This document shows, piece by piece, positions 32,573 through 40,375 of a DNA stretch of 64,000 bases (within the stretch, counting starts at the first letter, position 1; each line of letters starts with the position of its first letter). The position numbers and the translations under genes are program-made. The stretch is from the NCBI RefSeq assembly GCF_025465995.1, contig NZ_JANLNY010000028.1:372001-436000 (forward strand), read 5' to 3'. Source of the DNA: Pseudomonas sp. 5P_3.1_Bac2 (GTDB lineage: Bacteria; Pseudomonadota; Gammaproteobacteria; Pseudomonadales; Pseudomonadaceae). The notes under the pieces were generated by a model. It saw only the letters and a list, made by a program, of their open reading frames with translations, was not told the DNA's origin and did not search any database.

Positions 32573-33322
32573 TTAGTGCTGCGCTTCGCGGTATTGGCTG
32601 GGGGAAAGCCCGGTCAGCGCCTTGAACTGGCGGCTAAAGGCACTGTGGTCGGTGTAACCGCAGCGCAGGGCGATTTCGGTGATCGACAGCTGGCCTTCGA
32701 GCAGCAATTGGCTGGCGCAACCCAGCCGCGCTTTGTGGATCATCTGTCGTGGGGTGAGCTGGAAGATGCGCTTACACAGGCGTTCCAGCTGAGCCACCGA
32801 GAGCCCGGTGAGGTCAGTCAATTCGGCCAGGCTAATGGCGCGGGAATGGTTTTGGCGGATGTAACTGTCTACGGCGGCGAGCTTCTGGTAGGCCGGATGA
32901 GCGTTCTGCGCGGCCTGCAAGTCACAAGACACCCCGGCCATGCCAATCACCACGCCTTGGTTGTTATGCAAAGCCAGTTTGTGGGTCAGGCACCAGCCCG
33001 GTTGGCGGCCTGGGTATAGGTGCAGTTCGAGTTGTTCATCGAGACGCTTGCCGCTGTTGATCACTTGCAGATCCTGGGCGGTGTAACCGGGGCCAAAGCG
33101 CGGCGGGAACACATCCTCAGCGGTGCGGCCGAGTAAGTCCTGCTTATTTTTATAGCCACAGCGGTTGGCCAGGGTCTGGTTGACCAGGGCGTAGCGGGCT
33201 TGGCTGTCTTTGATAAAAAACACCACCCCGGGCATCACGTCGAACAGCGGCGCGACCTGGCTCAGGCTGGCCAGCAGGCTGGGGAGATCGGCGGGGGATT
33301 GCTGTTGCAGCAGCTCAAGCAT
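32573..33322 (-). CDS. AraC-family regulator with N-terminal PAS-like sensor
   Basis: 249 residues from the ATG at 33322. The longer in-frame extension to 33637 overlaps the upstream dehydrogenase gene and has shadow-type composition. The N-terminal half looks like a PAS domain ('LFDVMPGVVFFIKDSQARYALVNQTLANRCGYKNKQDLLGRTAEDVFPP', then 'GVVIGMAGVSCDLQ'). The C-terminal half is an AraC double HTH ('ISLAELTDLTGLSVAQLERLCKRIFQLTPRQMIHKARL', 'SITEIALRCGYTDHSAFSRQFKALTG'). It follows the dehydrogenase gene by about 60 bases on the same strand. It probably activates part of the island, perhaps by sensing hydroxyproline directly. Confidence 0.85.
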   Translation of the reverse strand: MLELLQQQSPADLPSLLASLSQVAPLFDVMPGVVFFIKDSQARYALVNQTLANRCGYKNKQDLLGRTAEDVFPPRFGPGYTAQDLQVINSGKRLDEQLELHLYPGRQPGWCLTHKLALHNNQGVVIGMAGVSCDLQAAQNAHPAYQKLAAVDSYIRQNHSRAISLAELTDLTGLSVAQLERLCKRIFQLTPRQMIHKARLGCASQLLLEGQLSITEIALRCGYTDHSAFSRQFKALTGLSPSQYREAQH

Positions 33323-33383
33323 GGTCGACACAACTGGCGCAGGAGCCTGCGAGCATAAGGGCTGCTGCGCCAGTTGAATAGCT

Positions 33384-34631
33384 TTAGCGCTCGGGGCTCT
33401 GCAGTTGCAACAGGGTCTCGATCCGCGTCGGGCTGAAGGGCGGCCGTGGCGGCGCTGGCGTCCAGCCCCACAGCGCTTGCGCGGCGGCGCCACACACGCG
33501 GCCCTGGCAGGCGCCCATGCCGCAGCGGCTGCTGAGCTTGGCTTGCGCCCAACCGCTGGCACCGGCCAGTGCGGCATAGGGCACGTCTTCACAACGGCAG
33601 ACCAGGGTGTCCGGCTGCGCCAACTGCCGCACCGCATCCGTCAGGGCAAAGCGCTGGCGCAGCACCTGGGCAAACTGCTGCCAGCGTTGCCGCTGCGGCC
33701 AGAGTTGCTCGGCGGCAGCGTTATGGCCGACGGCGGCGTAACCGGCGATGGCGCCTTCGACCAGGGCTTTATCGCTGCCACCAAAGCCGCAGGCTTCGCC
33801 GGCGGCGTACACGCCAGCCACGCTGCTGGCCTGCCAGCTATCCACCGCCACCGCTTGCTGTTCGATATGGCAGTGCAGCGCTTGCGCCAGTTGCAGGTTG
33901 GGGATCAGGCCAAAGCCGCAAGCCAGGCGCTCGCAGGCAATCTCCTCGATGACCCCGCCACGGTTGATGCGTACGCCCTCCAGACGGTCCTTGCCCAAGG
34001 CTTCGACGACATGGCTGTTGGCCCGGTAACTGGCGTCGAACAAGCCGGCGGCTTGCCAGAGCTTATGTGGCCAGCGCGGCAGTTGCGCGGCAAAGGCGGC
34101 TACCGCCGTCCACGGGGCCTGCTCGGCGATGCGCAGCAGGTTGGCGCCGTTGTCCTTCGCGGTGGCGGCGCTGGCCAACAGCAAGGGGCCGCTGCCGGCA
34201 ATCACCAAGCGCTGGCCCTTAACCGCCAGGCCACCTTTGATCAGCGCTTGCAGGCCGCCGGCACCTGTCACGCCGGGCAGAGTCCAGCCGGGGAAGGGCA
34301 GCAGCAGTTCGCGGGCGCCGGTGCACAGAATCAGCTTGTCGTATTGGATTACCCAACCGCGTTCGGCGTCTTCCAGCAGCAGGCTGTTCGGCCCGGCCAC
34401 GGCGACCACGCGGGTGCCGGCGAGCAGCTGGATATTGCTCTGTTGCAGGAGCTGCTGGCGGTAGCGGCGGGCAACTGCCGGCAGATGGGCTTGGGGGCCG
34501 TCGCGCCAAATCTGCCCGCCGGTCTGGGGGTTGTCATCGAGGATGGCGATCTTGGCGTTGCTCGCCGCCGCCGCTAAGGCCGCCGCCATCCCCGCAGGGC
34601 CGGCGCCGACAATTAAAACATCGACGTTCAT
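33384..34631 (-). CDS. FAD/NAD(P)-binding subunit of D-hydroxyproline dehydrogenase (HcnB/SoxA-like)
   Basis: 415 residues. The FAD-binding motif 'VGAGPAGMAAALAAAAS' is at the N-terminus and a second dinucleotide motif ('VIAGSGPLLLASAATAKDNGA') near 145-165. Near the C-terminus are Cys clusters ('VCRCEDVPY', 'SRCGMGACQGRVCG') that probably bind iron-sulfur. It belongs to the alpha-type subunits of opine/octopine/hydrogen-cyanide-synthase-like dehydrogenases. With the 78-aa ferredoxin-like and the DadA-like subunits it should oxidise cis-4-hydroxy-D-proline to delta1-pyrroline-4-hydroxy-2-carboxylate. Its ATG overlaps the ferredoxin-like subunit's stop (ATGA). Confidence 0.87.
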   Translation of the reverse strand: MNVDVLIVGAGPAGMAAALAAAASNAKIAILDDNPQTGGQIWRDGPQAHLPAVARRYRQQLLQQSNIQLLAGTRVVAVAGPNSLLLEDAERGWVIQYDKLILCTGARELLLPFPGWTLPGVTGAGGLQALIKGGLAVKGQRLVIAGSGPLLLASAATAKDNGANLLRIAEQAPWTAVAAFAAQLPRWPHKLWQAAGLFDASYRANSHVVEALGKDRLEGVRINRGGVIEEIACERLACGFGLIPNLQLAQALHCHIEQQAVAVDSWQASSVAGVYAAGEACGFGGSDKALVEGAIAGYAAVGHNAAAEQLWPQRQRWQQFAQVLRQRFALTDAVRQLAQPDTLVCRCEDVPYAALAGASGWAQAKLSSRCGMGACQGRVCGAAAQALWGWTPAPPRPPFSPTRIETLLQLQSPER

Positions 34632-34864
34632 GGCTGTGTCTCCACGCGCATGCCGTCACGGCATAGGGTTTGGCAGGCCAGGCGGCGCAGGCCGTCGATG
34701 CTGACCCGGCACTCCTGGCATACGCCCATGCCGCACAGTGGCGCGCGGCGTTGCCCGCTGACCGAGGTGCGACTAGTGCCATCGCCAACAAAACTCAGTG
34801 CAGCGGCCACCGTGGTGCCGGCGCTGACACCTAGCGGACGGCCATTCAAGATGATCTCAGGCAT
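34628..34864 (-). CDS. (2Fe-2S) small subunit of D-hydroxyproline dehydrogenase
   Basis: 78 residues from the ATG at 34864; an in-frame ATG at 34882 is possible but 34864 overlaps the oxidase stop by 8 bases, in keeping with the rest of the operon. 'PLCGMGVCQECRVSIDG' followed by 'ACQTLC' gives the four cysteines of a plant-type 2Fe-2S cluster, as in HcnA-like subunits. It carries electrons between the two flavin subunits toward the respiratory chain. Stop and start overlap the next gene by 4 bases. Confidence 0.87.
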   Translation of the reverse strand: MPEIILNGRPLGVSAGTTVAAALSFVGDGTSRTSVSGQRRAPLCGMGVCQECRVSIDGLRRLACQTLCRDGMRVETQP

Positions 34865-35963
34865 GGGCGCGCACTCCGGCAAAACGTTGCGGTAAATAGG
34901 CGACGGGATCTAGCGGCGCGTGCTCATCGAGCAGCTGCGCGACCAACAGATCAGCGCTGGCCGGGGCGGTGGTCACACCGAGGCCTTCATGACCGACCGC
35001 CAGCCACAGGCCGGGCTGCTGCGGATGTTCACCGAGCAGCGGCAGGCCATCGGGGCTGGCCGCGCGGAACCCGGTCCAGGCGCGGATGCCGTTGAGCTTG
35101 GCCAGCCCCGGCATATAGTCCACCGCCCGTTGCAGCAGCTTGGCCAGCATCCACGGCTCTACTTCCGGGTCGGTGGTGTTGAACTGGCGGGAGGCGCCAA
35201 TAAACAACTGGCCGGTGGGCCGTGGCTGGATATTGGCGGCGGTGGAGGGGCCGCTGGCGTTGTGCGCGCTGGTCACGTAGCCCAGCTCGACCAAGGTGTT
35301 TTTGATCATTCCGGGATAGCGGTCGGTGATCAGCAGATGGCCTTTTTTCGGCTCAATCGGCAGCTCCGGACACAGCTCGGTGACATGGGTACCGCCAGCC
35401 AGAATCACCGCCTCGGCGCTCAGCCAGGAGCCGTCAGCCAGGCGCACGCGATTGCCTTCGAGCTGGGTGACCTGGGCTTGGCGCTGCAAAATTCCGGGGT
35501 GACTGAGCAACCAGCGCGCGGCATTCGGCGCGTACAGAATGCCGTCACCACTGACCCGCAGACCGCCGTGCAAGCCACTGCGCAGTTCCGGTTCGGCCTC
35601 TAGCAGAGCCTGCGCGCCGAGCAGTTCGCAGTGCATGCCGTGGTCGCGCATGACCTCATATTTTTGCTGGGCCACCGCCATCTCTTCGGCATTGGCTGCC
35701 AGCCACAGGGTGCCGTTTTGCCGGTAGCCACAGTCCTCCGGCATCTGCGGCGCCAGCTCGCGCCAACGCTGCACGCCGTATTGGCTCAGGGCGAGTTCTG
35801 CGGGGTTATCGTCGAGTACGATCAGGTGGCCCATGCCGGCAGCGGTGGCGGCGCGCAGGCCGGCATCCAGTACCAGCACGCGATGGCCGCGCTTGGCCAG
35901 TTCATGGGCGCAGGCGGCGCCGACGATGCCGCCGCCGACGACGATAAAGTCCGCTGCGCTCAC
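34857..35963 (-). CDS. FAD-dependent D-amino acid dehydrogenase subunit (DadA-like)
   Basis: 368 residues with a GTG start that overlaps the epimerase stop (GTGA). The FAD motif 'VVGGGIVGAACAHELAKRGHRVLVLDAG' is at residues 8-35 and 'GFRAASPDGLPLLGEHPQQPGLWLAVGHEGLGVTTAPASADLLV' marks the C-terminal FAD contact of the DAO family. It is the catalytic beta-type subunit and is presumed to oxidise cis-4-hydroxy-D-proline. The order epimerase, catalytic subunit, ferredoxin-like, FAD subunit is a compact overlapping operon. Confidence 0.88.
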   Translation of the reverse strand: MSAADFIVVGGGIVGAACAHELAKRGHRVLVLDAGLRAATAAGMGHLIVLDDNPAELALSQYGVQRWRELAPQMPEDCGYRQNGTLWLAANAEEMAVAQQKYEVMRDHGMHCELLGAQALLEAEPELRSGLHGGLRVSGDGILYAPNAARWLLSHPGILQRQAQVTQLEGNRVRLADGSWLSAEAVILAGGTHVTELCPELPIEPKKGHLLITDRYPGMIKNTLVELGYVTSAHNASGPSTAANIQPRPTGQLFIGASRQFNTTDPEVEPWMLAKLLQRAVDYMPGLAKLNGIRAWTGFRAASPDGLPLLGEHPQQPGLWLAVGHEGLGVTTAPASADLLVAQLLDEHAPLDPVAYLPQRFAGVRAHA

Positions 35964-36895
35964 AGGCGAATGCCCCAGGCGAACGGGTCATCCTCGCTGA
36001 TCAGCAGGTTGGCCTCGGCGCTGACATGGGCGCGGCCCTTGATGGTGGGGATGATGCGGCCGTTATCGGCGGCCTCATAATGGGCTTCGAACTGGCTGCC
36101 GATCACACTGGCTTGCTGCCAGATCTGTCCGGCCGCGAGCTTGCCGTCGGCGGCCAGGCAGGCCAGTTTGGCGCTGGTGCCGGTGCCGCAGGGCGAGCGG
36201 TCGTAGGCCTTGCCAGGGCAGAGGACGAAGTTGCGGCTGTCGGCCACGTCGTCGTCGGCAAACAGCTCGATATGGTCGATCAGGCCGCCGTCTTCACCGC
36301 GCAGACCTTGCGCCTCCAGCGCTTGCTGCACGGCAGCGGAATACGCGGTGAGCGCTTCAAGGTTATCGCTGGCGACGCGCTGGCCGTGCTCGCTGATCAG
36401 AAAGAACCAGTTGCCGCCCCAGGCGATATCGCCGGTGACGCTGCCGTAACCCGGCACCTGCACCTGCACGGCGTGGCGGTAACGATAGGCCGGCACGTTG
36501 CGCACGCTCACCGAGTGATCGTCATGCAGGGTGGCTTCGACGGTGCCGACCGGGGTTTCGATGCGGTGCACGCCGGCGCTGATACGGCCCAGATAAGCCA
36601 GCGACACCACCAAGCCAATGGTGCCGTGGCCACACATGCCCAGGTAGCCTGAGTTATTGAAGAAGATCACCCCGGCACAGCAGGTGGGGTCGACCGGCTC
36701 ACACAGCAGGGCCCCGACCAACACATCGCTGCCGCGTGGTTCCAGCACGCAGGCGGCGCGCCACTGATCATGCTCAGCGGCCAGCAGTTGCCGGCGCTCG
36801 GCCATGCTGCCCCGGCCAAGGTCAGGAAAACCGTCGAGAACTAGGCGGGTGGGTTCGCCACCGGTGTGCGAGTCGAGTACGCGAATCTGCTGCAT
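35960..36895 (-). CDS. 4-hydroxyproline 2-epimerase
   Basis: 311 residues from the ATG at 36895 (AAGGGC about 8 bases upstream; the longer frame to 36994 is not supported). Catalytic Cys88 in 'GMCGHGT' and Cys236 in 'DRSPCGTGTSAK' are both present, and these numbers coincide with my memory of the characterised P. aeruginosa enzyme PA1268. 'DSHTGGEPTRLV' is the family's N-terminal mark. It interconverts trans-4-hydroxy-L-proline and cis-4-hydroxy-D-proline without cofactor. Its stop overlaps the start of the D-hydroxyproline dehydrogenase that uses the product. Confidence 0.93.
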   Translation of the reverse strand: MQQIRVLDSHTGGEPTRLVLDGFPDLGRGSMAERRQLLAAEHDQWRAACVLEPRGSDVLVGALLCEPVDPTCCAGVIFFNNSGYLGMCGHGTIGLVVSLAYLGRISAGVHRIETPVGTVEATLHDDHSVSVRNVPAYRYRHAVQVQVPGYGSVTGDIAWGGNWFFLISEHGQRVASDNLEALTAYSAAVQQALEAQGLRGEDGGLIDHIELFADDDVADSRNFVLCPGKAYDRSPCGTGTSAKLACLAADGKLAAGQIWQQASVIGSQFEAHYEAADNGRIIPTIKGRAHVSAEANLLISEDDPFAWGIRL

Positions 36896-37005
36896 GGAAA
36901 AGCCCTTAGCGACCATGGGAATGGCTTTAGCTTGCCGTTTCCGGCAAGCCCTGGGCTTGACTTGTTTAGCTGGTGCCGATGACGAAATCAGCACAATGGT
37001 GCAGT

Positions 37006-37680
37006 TTAGGCGGCGCCCTTGGGCAGGTGCTCATAGAGCACTTGGCAGACGCCATTGATGTGCGTCTCGATCAGTTGCGCGGCGCGTTCGCCATCGCCGG
37101 CGCGGCAAGCTTCGAGGATCTCGCGGTGCTCGTGGTCGGCGCGGTTTTTCCCCGACGACAAACTCATTTGCAGGCGCAGGTAGCGCTCCAGTTTGTCGTG
37201 GATGGAGCGGATCAGGTTAAGCAGAAACGGCCGCTGCGCCGGTTCGTACAAGCAGGCGTGCAACTGCCAGTTCAGCTCGGCCCAGCGGCCAATATTGTCC
37301 TCGCCCAAAAAGGCCGCACAGATCTGCTCGGCTTGGGCGAAGGTGGCCTCGGTCATGTTCGGCACGGCCAGGCGAATGGCTTGCATCTCCAGCAGTACCC
37401 GCACTTCAAACATCTGCGCCAGTTCTGGCTCGGAGATACGGGTAATCACGGCGCCCTTGTTGCGTTGGAACAACACCAGGCCTTCGGCTTCCAAACGCTT
37501 AAGCGCTTCACGCACCGGGATTTTGCTGACGTTGAACAGCTGCGCCACGTCGTCCTGGCGAATCGGCTCACCTTCCGCCAGCGCGCCGGACACAATCGCT
37601 TCACGCAGGTGCGTGGCAATCACTTCCGAAGCGGTGGGGGTAATGCCCAAGTTGGGCGCTTTAAGTTGCCTGAGGGACAC
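37006..37680 (-). CDS. GntR-family regulator with FCD domain, likely controller of the hydroxyproline island
   Basis: 224 residues with a GTG start (AGGTGC about 8 bases upstream). The winged helix is at about 18-75 ('IRQDDVAQLFNVSKIPVREALKRLEAEGLV'), followed by an FCD ligand domain with 'NWQLHACLYEPAQRPFLLNLIRSIHDKLERYLR' and 'DHEHREILEACRAGDGERAAQLIETHI' carrying the metal-ligand His residues. It is the first gene upstream of the epimerase/dehydrogenase unit. The palindrome at 37713-37729 is about 35 bases before its start and recurs before two other units, so it probably represses all three and itself, with a pathway intermediate as inducer. Confidence 0.88.
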   Translation of the reverse strand: MSLRQLKAPNLGITPTASEVIATHLREAIVSGALAEGEPIRQDDVAQLFNVSKIPVREALKRLEAEGLVLFQRNKGAVITRISEPELAQMFEVRVLLEMQAIRLAVPNMTEATFAQAEQICAAFLGEDNIGRWAELNWQLHACLYEPAQRPFLLNLIRSIHDKLERYLRLQMSLSSGKNRADHEHREILEACRAGDGERAAQLIETHINGVCQVLYEHLPKGAA

Positions 37681-37712
37681 AGCGGGAGCACCTATGCAGG
37701 TTCGAAGTGAGG

Positions 37713-37729
37713 AATATCTTATACGAAAT
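37713..37729. promoter_or_regulatory. operator copy 3 (AATATCTTATACGAAAT)
   Basis: It is the reverse complement of the 32370-32386 site with one mismatch (G to T in the core). It lies upstream of the GntR gene, as expected for autoregulation of a GntR-FCD repressor. Confidence 0.75.
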
Positions 37730-37778
37730 CCTCTGGACGTTTGTGCCTTAAATTGGCGCCGTCAAAAGCCTAAGTAGC

Positions 37779-38759
37779 CTAGCCGCTTAGTGGGCGTTTG
37801 GCCGGCTCTGCGATGGGCGTACTGCTTTGCTGAAATTGCTCGTGCAGCTGGTTAATCAGCGACCGGTGGCTGCGGATAAAGTCGAGAAACGCCTGGGCCA
37901 CGGGCGATAAGCGCCGGCTGCGCAGATTGACCACGCACCAGCTGCGGTACAGCGGCAGCTCCGCCACTGGCAGTTCACGGAGCAAGCCTTGCTGCAACTC
38001 CAGGCGCACTGCATGGCGTGGCATCAGGGCAATGCCTAAGCCGGCACGCACCGCCTCGGCCTGGCTTTCGCTGGAGCCGATTTCCCATACTTGGCTGAAG
38101 TGCGCGTGCTTCTGGTGACAGAACTCCTCGCCGGCGCGGCGCGTGCCGGAGCCGTTTTCGCGCACCAGCAATGGCTGCTGAGTCAGGTCGACCAGGCTCA
38201 ACTGGCTGGCGTTGCTCAGCGCATGGTCAGACGCCGCCACCGCCACAATGGGGTTATTGAGGAAGGGCACGAAGTCGAGGTCCATATCCATGGGCACCTG
38301 ACTCATGATCAGTAAGTCATCGCGGCTCATGCCTAGGCGCCGGACCACCATGGCGTGGTTAAGCACGGTGAGGTTAAGGCTGACTTCGGGAAATTCGCGA
38401 CGAAATTCAGCGAACAGGTGGGGAATAAAGTACTTGGCGCTGGATTCGATACACAGGTTGAGTTGCCCTTGCAGCGAGCCCTGCAAGTCGGTGAGCTGCA
38501 TATCCAGGCTTTCCAGGCGACCAAAGATATCCGCGCTGGCCCGTTGCAAGGCCTCGGCGGCTTCGGTGAGGTAAAGCTTCTTGCCGATGTAATCAAACAG
38601 TGGCTGGCCAATCAGCTCTTCGAGCTGGCGAATTTGCAAACTGACTGCCGGTTGGGTCAGGGCCATTTCCTCTGCAGCACGACTGTAGGACAGGTTGCTG
38701 CACACCGAACTGAACACCTGTAGCTGGCGCAAAGTCATGCGCATCAAGGACTTACGCAC
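37779..38759 (-). CDS. LysR-family regulator divergent from pyruvate carboxylase
   Basis: 326 residues. I kept the GTG at 38757-38759 because GGAG lies 8 bases upstream; in-frame ATGs at 38744 and 38738 are alternatives. N-terminal LysR HTH ('MTLRQLQVFSSVCSNLSYSRAAEEMALTQPAVSLQIRQLEELIGQPLF') is followed by the effector domain of the CbbR/CysB-like fold. It is divergent from pycA with an 18-bp inverted repeat between them. The pairing is, as I recall, conserved in P. aeruginosa (PA5437/PA5436), so control of pycAB is likely. Confidence 0.88.
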   Translation of the reverse strand: MRKSLMRMTLRQLQVFSSVCSNLSYSRAAEEMALTQPAVSLQIRQLEELIGQPLFDYIGKKLYLTEAAEALQRASADIFGRLESLDMQLTDLQGSLQGQLNLCIESSAKYFIPHLFAEFRREFPEVSLNLTVLNHAMVVRRLGMSRDDLLIMSQVPMDMDLDFVPFLNNPIVAVAASDHALSNASQLSLVDLTQQPLLVRENGSGTRRAGEEFCHQKHAHFSQVWEIGSSESQAEAVRAGLGIALMPRHAVRLELQQGLLRELPVAELPLYRSWCVVNLRSRRLSPVAQAFLDFIRSHRSLINQLHEQFQQSSTPIAEPAKRPLSG

Positions 38760-38796
38760 TGTAAGGCTCCGTTTCTACGACTGTTCGATTGTCAAC

Positions 38797-38814
38797 TATA
38801 AGTGCTTACTTATA
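38797..38814. promoter_or_regulatory. inverted repeat TATAAGT-GCTT-ACTTATA, candidate LysR site
   Basis: Perfect 7-4-7 inverted repeat containing a T-N11-A core, in the 189-bp region between lysR and pycA. It is about 38 bases before the lysR start. The neighbouring 38820-38850 is very AT-rich and probably carries the pycA promoter. Confidence 0.55.
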
Positions 38815-38948
38815 CCAAACCTAATAATTATTAATTTTTATTAATTCGCTTTGGAGGCGTAGCTTTACGCCATGACTGCAAGCGCTACAGCGGTCACAGC
38901 CAAACCGCCTAGCCGGTTGCCTGTTCACGTATTCGAGGACGTTGGCCC

Positions 38949-40364
38949 GTGATAAAAAAAATCCTCATTGCCAACCGGGGTGAAATCGCAGTTCGCATCG
39001 TGCGGGCTTGTGCCGAAATGGGCATTCGCTCAGTGGCGGTGTATTCCGAAGCTGATCGCATGGCGCTGCACGTTAAGCGTGCCGACGAAGCCCACAGCAT
39101 TGGTGAAGATCCCCTGGCCGGTTACCTGAACCCGCGCAAGCTGGTGAATTTGGCTGTGGAAACTGGCTGCGACGCCCTGCATCCAGGCTATGGCTTCCTC
39201 AGCGAGAACGCGGAACTGGCGGAAATTTGCGCCGAGCGTGGGATCAAGTTTATTGGCCCCAGCGCCGAAGTGATCCGCCGCATGGGCGACAAGACCGAAG
39301 CGCGGCGCAGCATGATCAAGGCTGGCGTGCCGGTGACTCCCGGCACCGAAGGCAACGTGGCGGATCTCGACGAAGCCCTGCGCGAAGCTGAGCGTATCGG
39401 CTACCCGGTGATGCTCAAGGCCACCAGCGGTGGCGGCGGTCGCGGTATCCGTCGTTGCAACAGCCGCGAGGAGCTGGAGCAGGCTTACCCGCGGGTTATT
39501 TCCGAAGCGACCAAGGCCTTTGGCAGCGCCGAAGTGTTCCTGGAAAAATGCATCGTTAACCCCAAGCACATTGAAGCGCAGATTCTCGCTGACGCCTTCG
39601 GCAACACCGTGCATTTGTTCGAGCGCGACTGCTCGATCCAACGCCGTAACCAGAAGCTGATCGAGATTGCCCCCAGCCCGCAACTGACCCCCGAGCAGCG
39701 CGCCTATATCGGCGACCTGGCGGTGCGTGCGGCCAAGGCGGTGGGCTACGAGAACGCCGGTACTGTGGAGTTCCTGCTCGCCGAGGGCGAGGTGTACTTC
39801 ATGGAGATGAACACGCGGGTGCAGGTGGAGCACACCATCACCGAGGAAATCACCGGCATCGATATCGTCCGTGAGCAGATCCGTGTGGCCTCGGGCCTGG
39901 AGCTGTCGATCAAGCAGGAAGATATCCAGTACCGTGGCTTTGCTTTGCAGTTCCGCATCAACGCCGAGGACCCGAAAAACGGCTTCCTGCCGTCGTTCGG
40001 CAAGATCACCCGTTACTACGCCCCCGGCGGCCCCGGCGTGCGTACCGACACGGCGATCTACACCGGCTACACCATTCCGCCGTACTACGACTCCATGTGC
40101 CTCAAGCTGATTGTTTGGGCGCTGACCTGGGAAGAGGCGATGGACCGTGGCCTGCGCGCACTGGACGACATGCGCTTGCAAGGGGTTAAGACCACCGCTG
40201 CGTACTACCAAGAGATTTTGCGTAACCCTGAGTTCCGCAGTGGCCAGTTCAACACCAGCTTTGTTGAGGCCCATCCGGAGCTGACCAACTATTCCATCAA
40301 GCGCAAACCGGACGAGCTGGCCCTGGCCATCGCCGCTGCAATTGCCGCCCACGCCGGCCTGTGA
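38949..40364 (+). CDS. pycA: pyruvate carboxylase subunit A (biotin carboxylase)
   Basis: 471 residues with a GTG start and GAGG about 9 bases upstream. 'IANRGEIAVRIVRACAEMGI' starts the biotin carboxylase N-domain; the ATP-grasp Gly loop 'KATSGGGGRGIR' and the catalytic 'EMNTRVQVEHTITEEITGIDIV' are intact. It carboxylates biotin with ATP and bicarbonate. It is the first cistron of pycAB; the partner carries the carboxyltransferase and biotin domains. The product, oxaloacetate, is anaplerotic for the TCA cycle. Confidence 0.94.
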   Translation: MIKKILIANRGEIAVRIVRACAEMGIRSVAVYSEADRMALHVKRADEAHSIGEDPLAGYLNPRKLVNLAVETGCDALHPGYGFLSENAELAEICAERGIKFIGPSAEVIRRMGDKTEARRSMIKAGVPVTPGTEGNVADLDEALREAERIGYPVMLKATSGGGGRGIRRCNSREELEQAYPRVISEATKAFGSAEVFLEKCIVNPKHIEAQILADAFGNTVHLFERDCSIQRRNQKLIEIAPSPQLTPEQRAYIGDLAVRAAKAVGYENAGTVEFLLAEGEVYFMEMNTRVQVEHTITEEITGIDIVREQIRVASGLELSIKQEDIQYRGFALQFRINAEDPKNGFLPSFGKITRYYAPGGPGVRTDTAIYTGYTIPPYYDSMCLKLIVWALTWEEAMDRGLRALDDMRLQGVKTTAAYYQEILRNPEFRSGQFNTSFVEAHPELTNYSIKRKPDELALAIAAAIAAHAGL

Positions 40365-40375
40365 GGAAGAGCACC

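Noticed and set aside
22818..37729. Integrase, transposase or tRNA attachment site bounding the hydroxyproline island
   Set aside because: No recombinase gene, tRNA or direct repeat of that kind was seen at either edge, so the mode of insertion is unknown.
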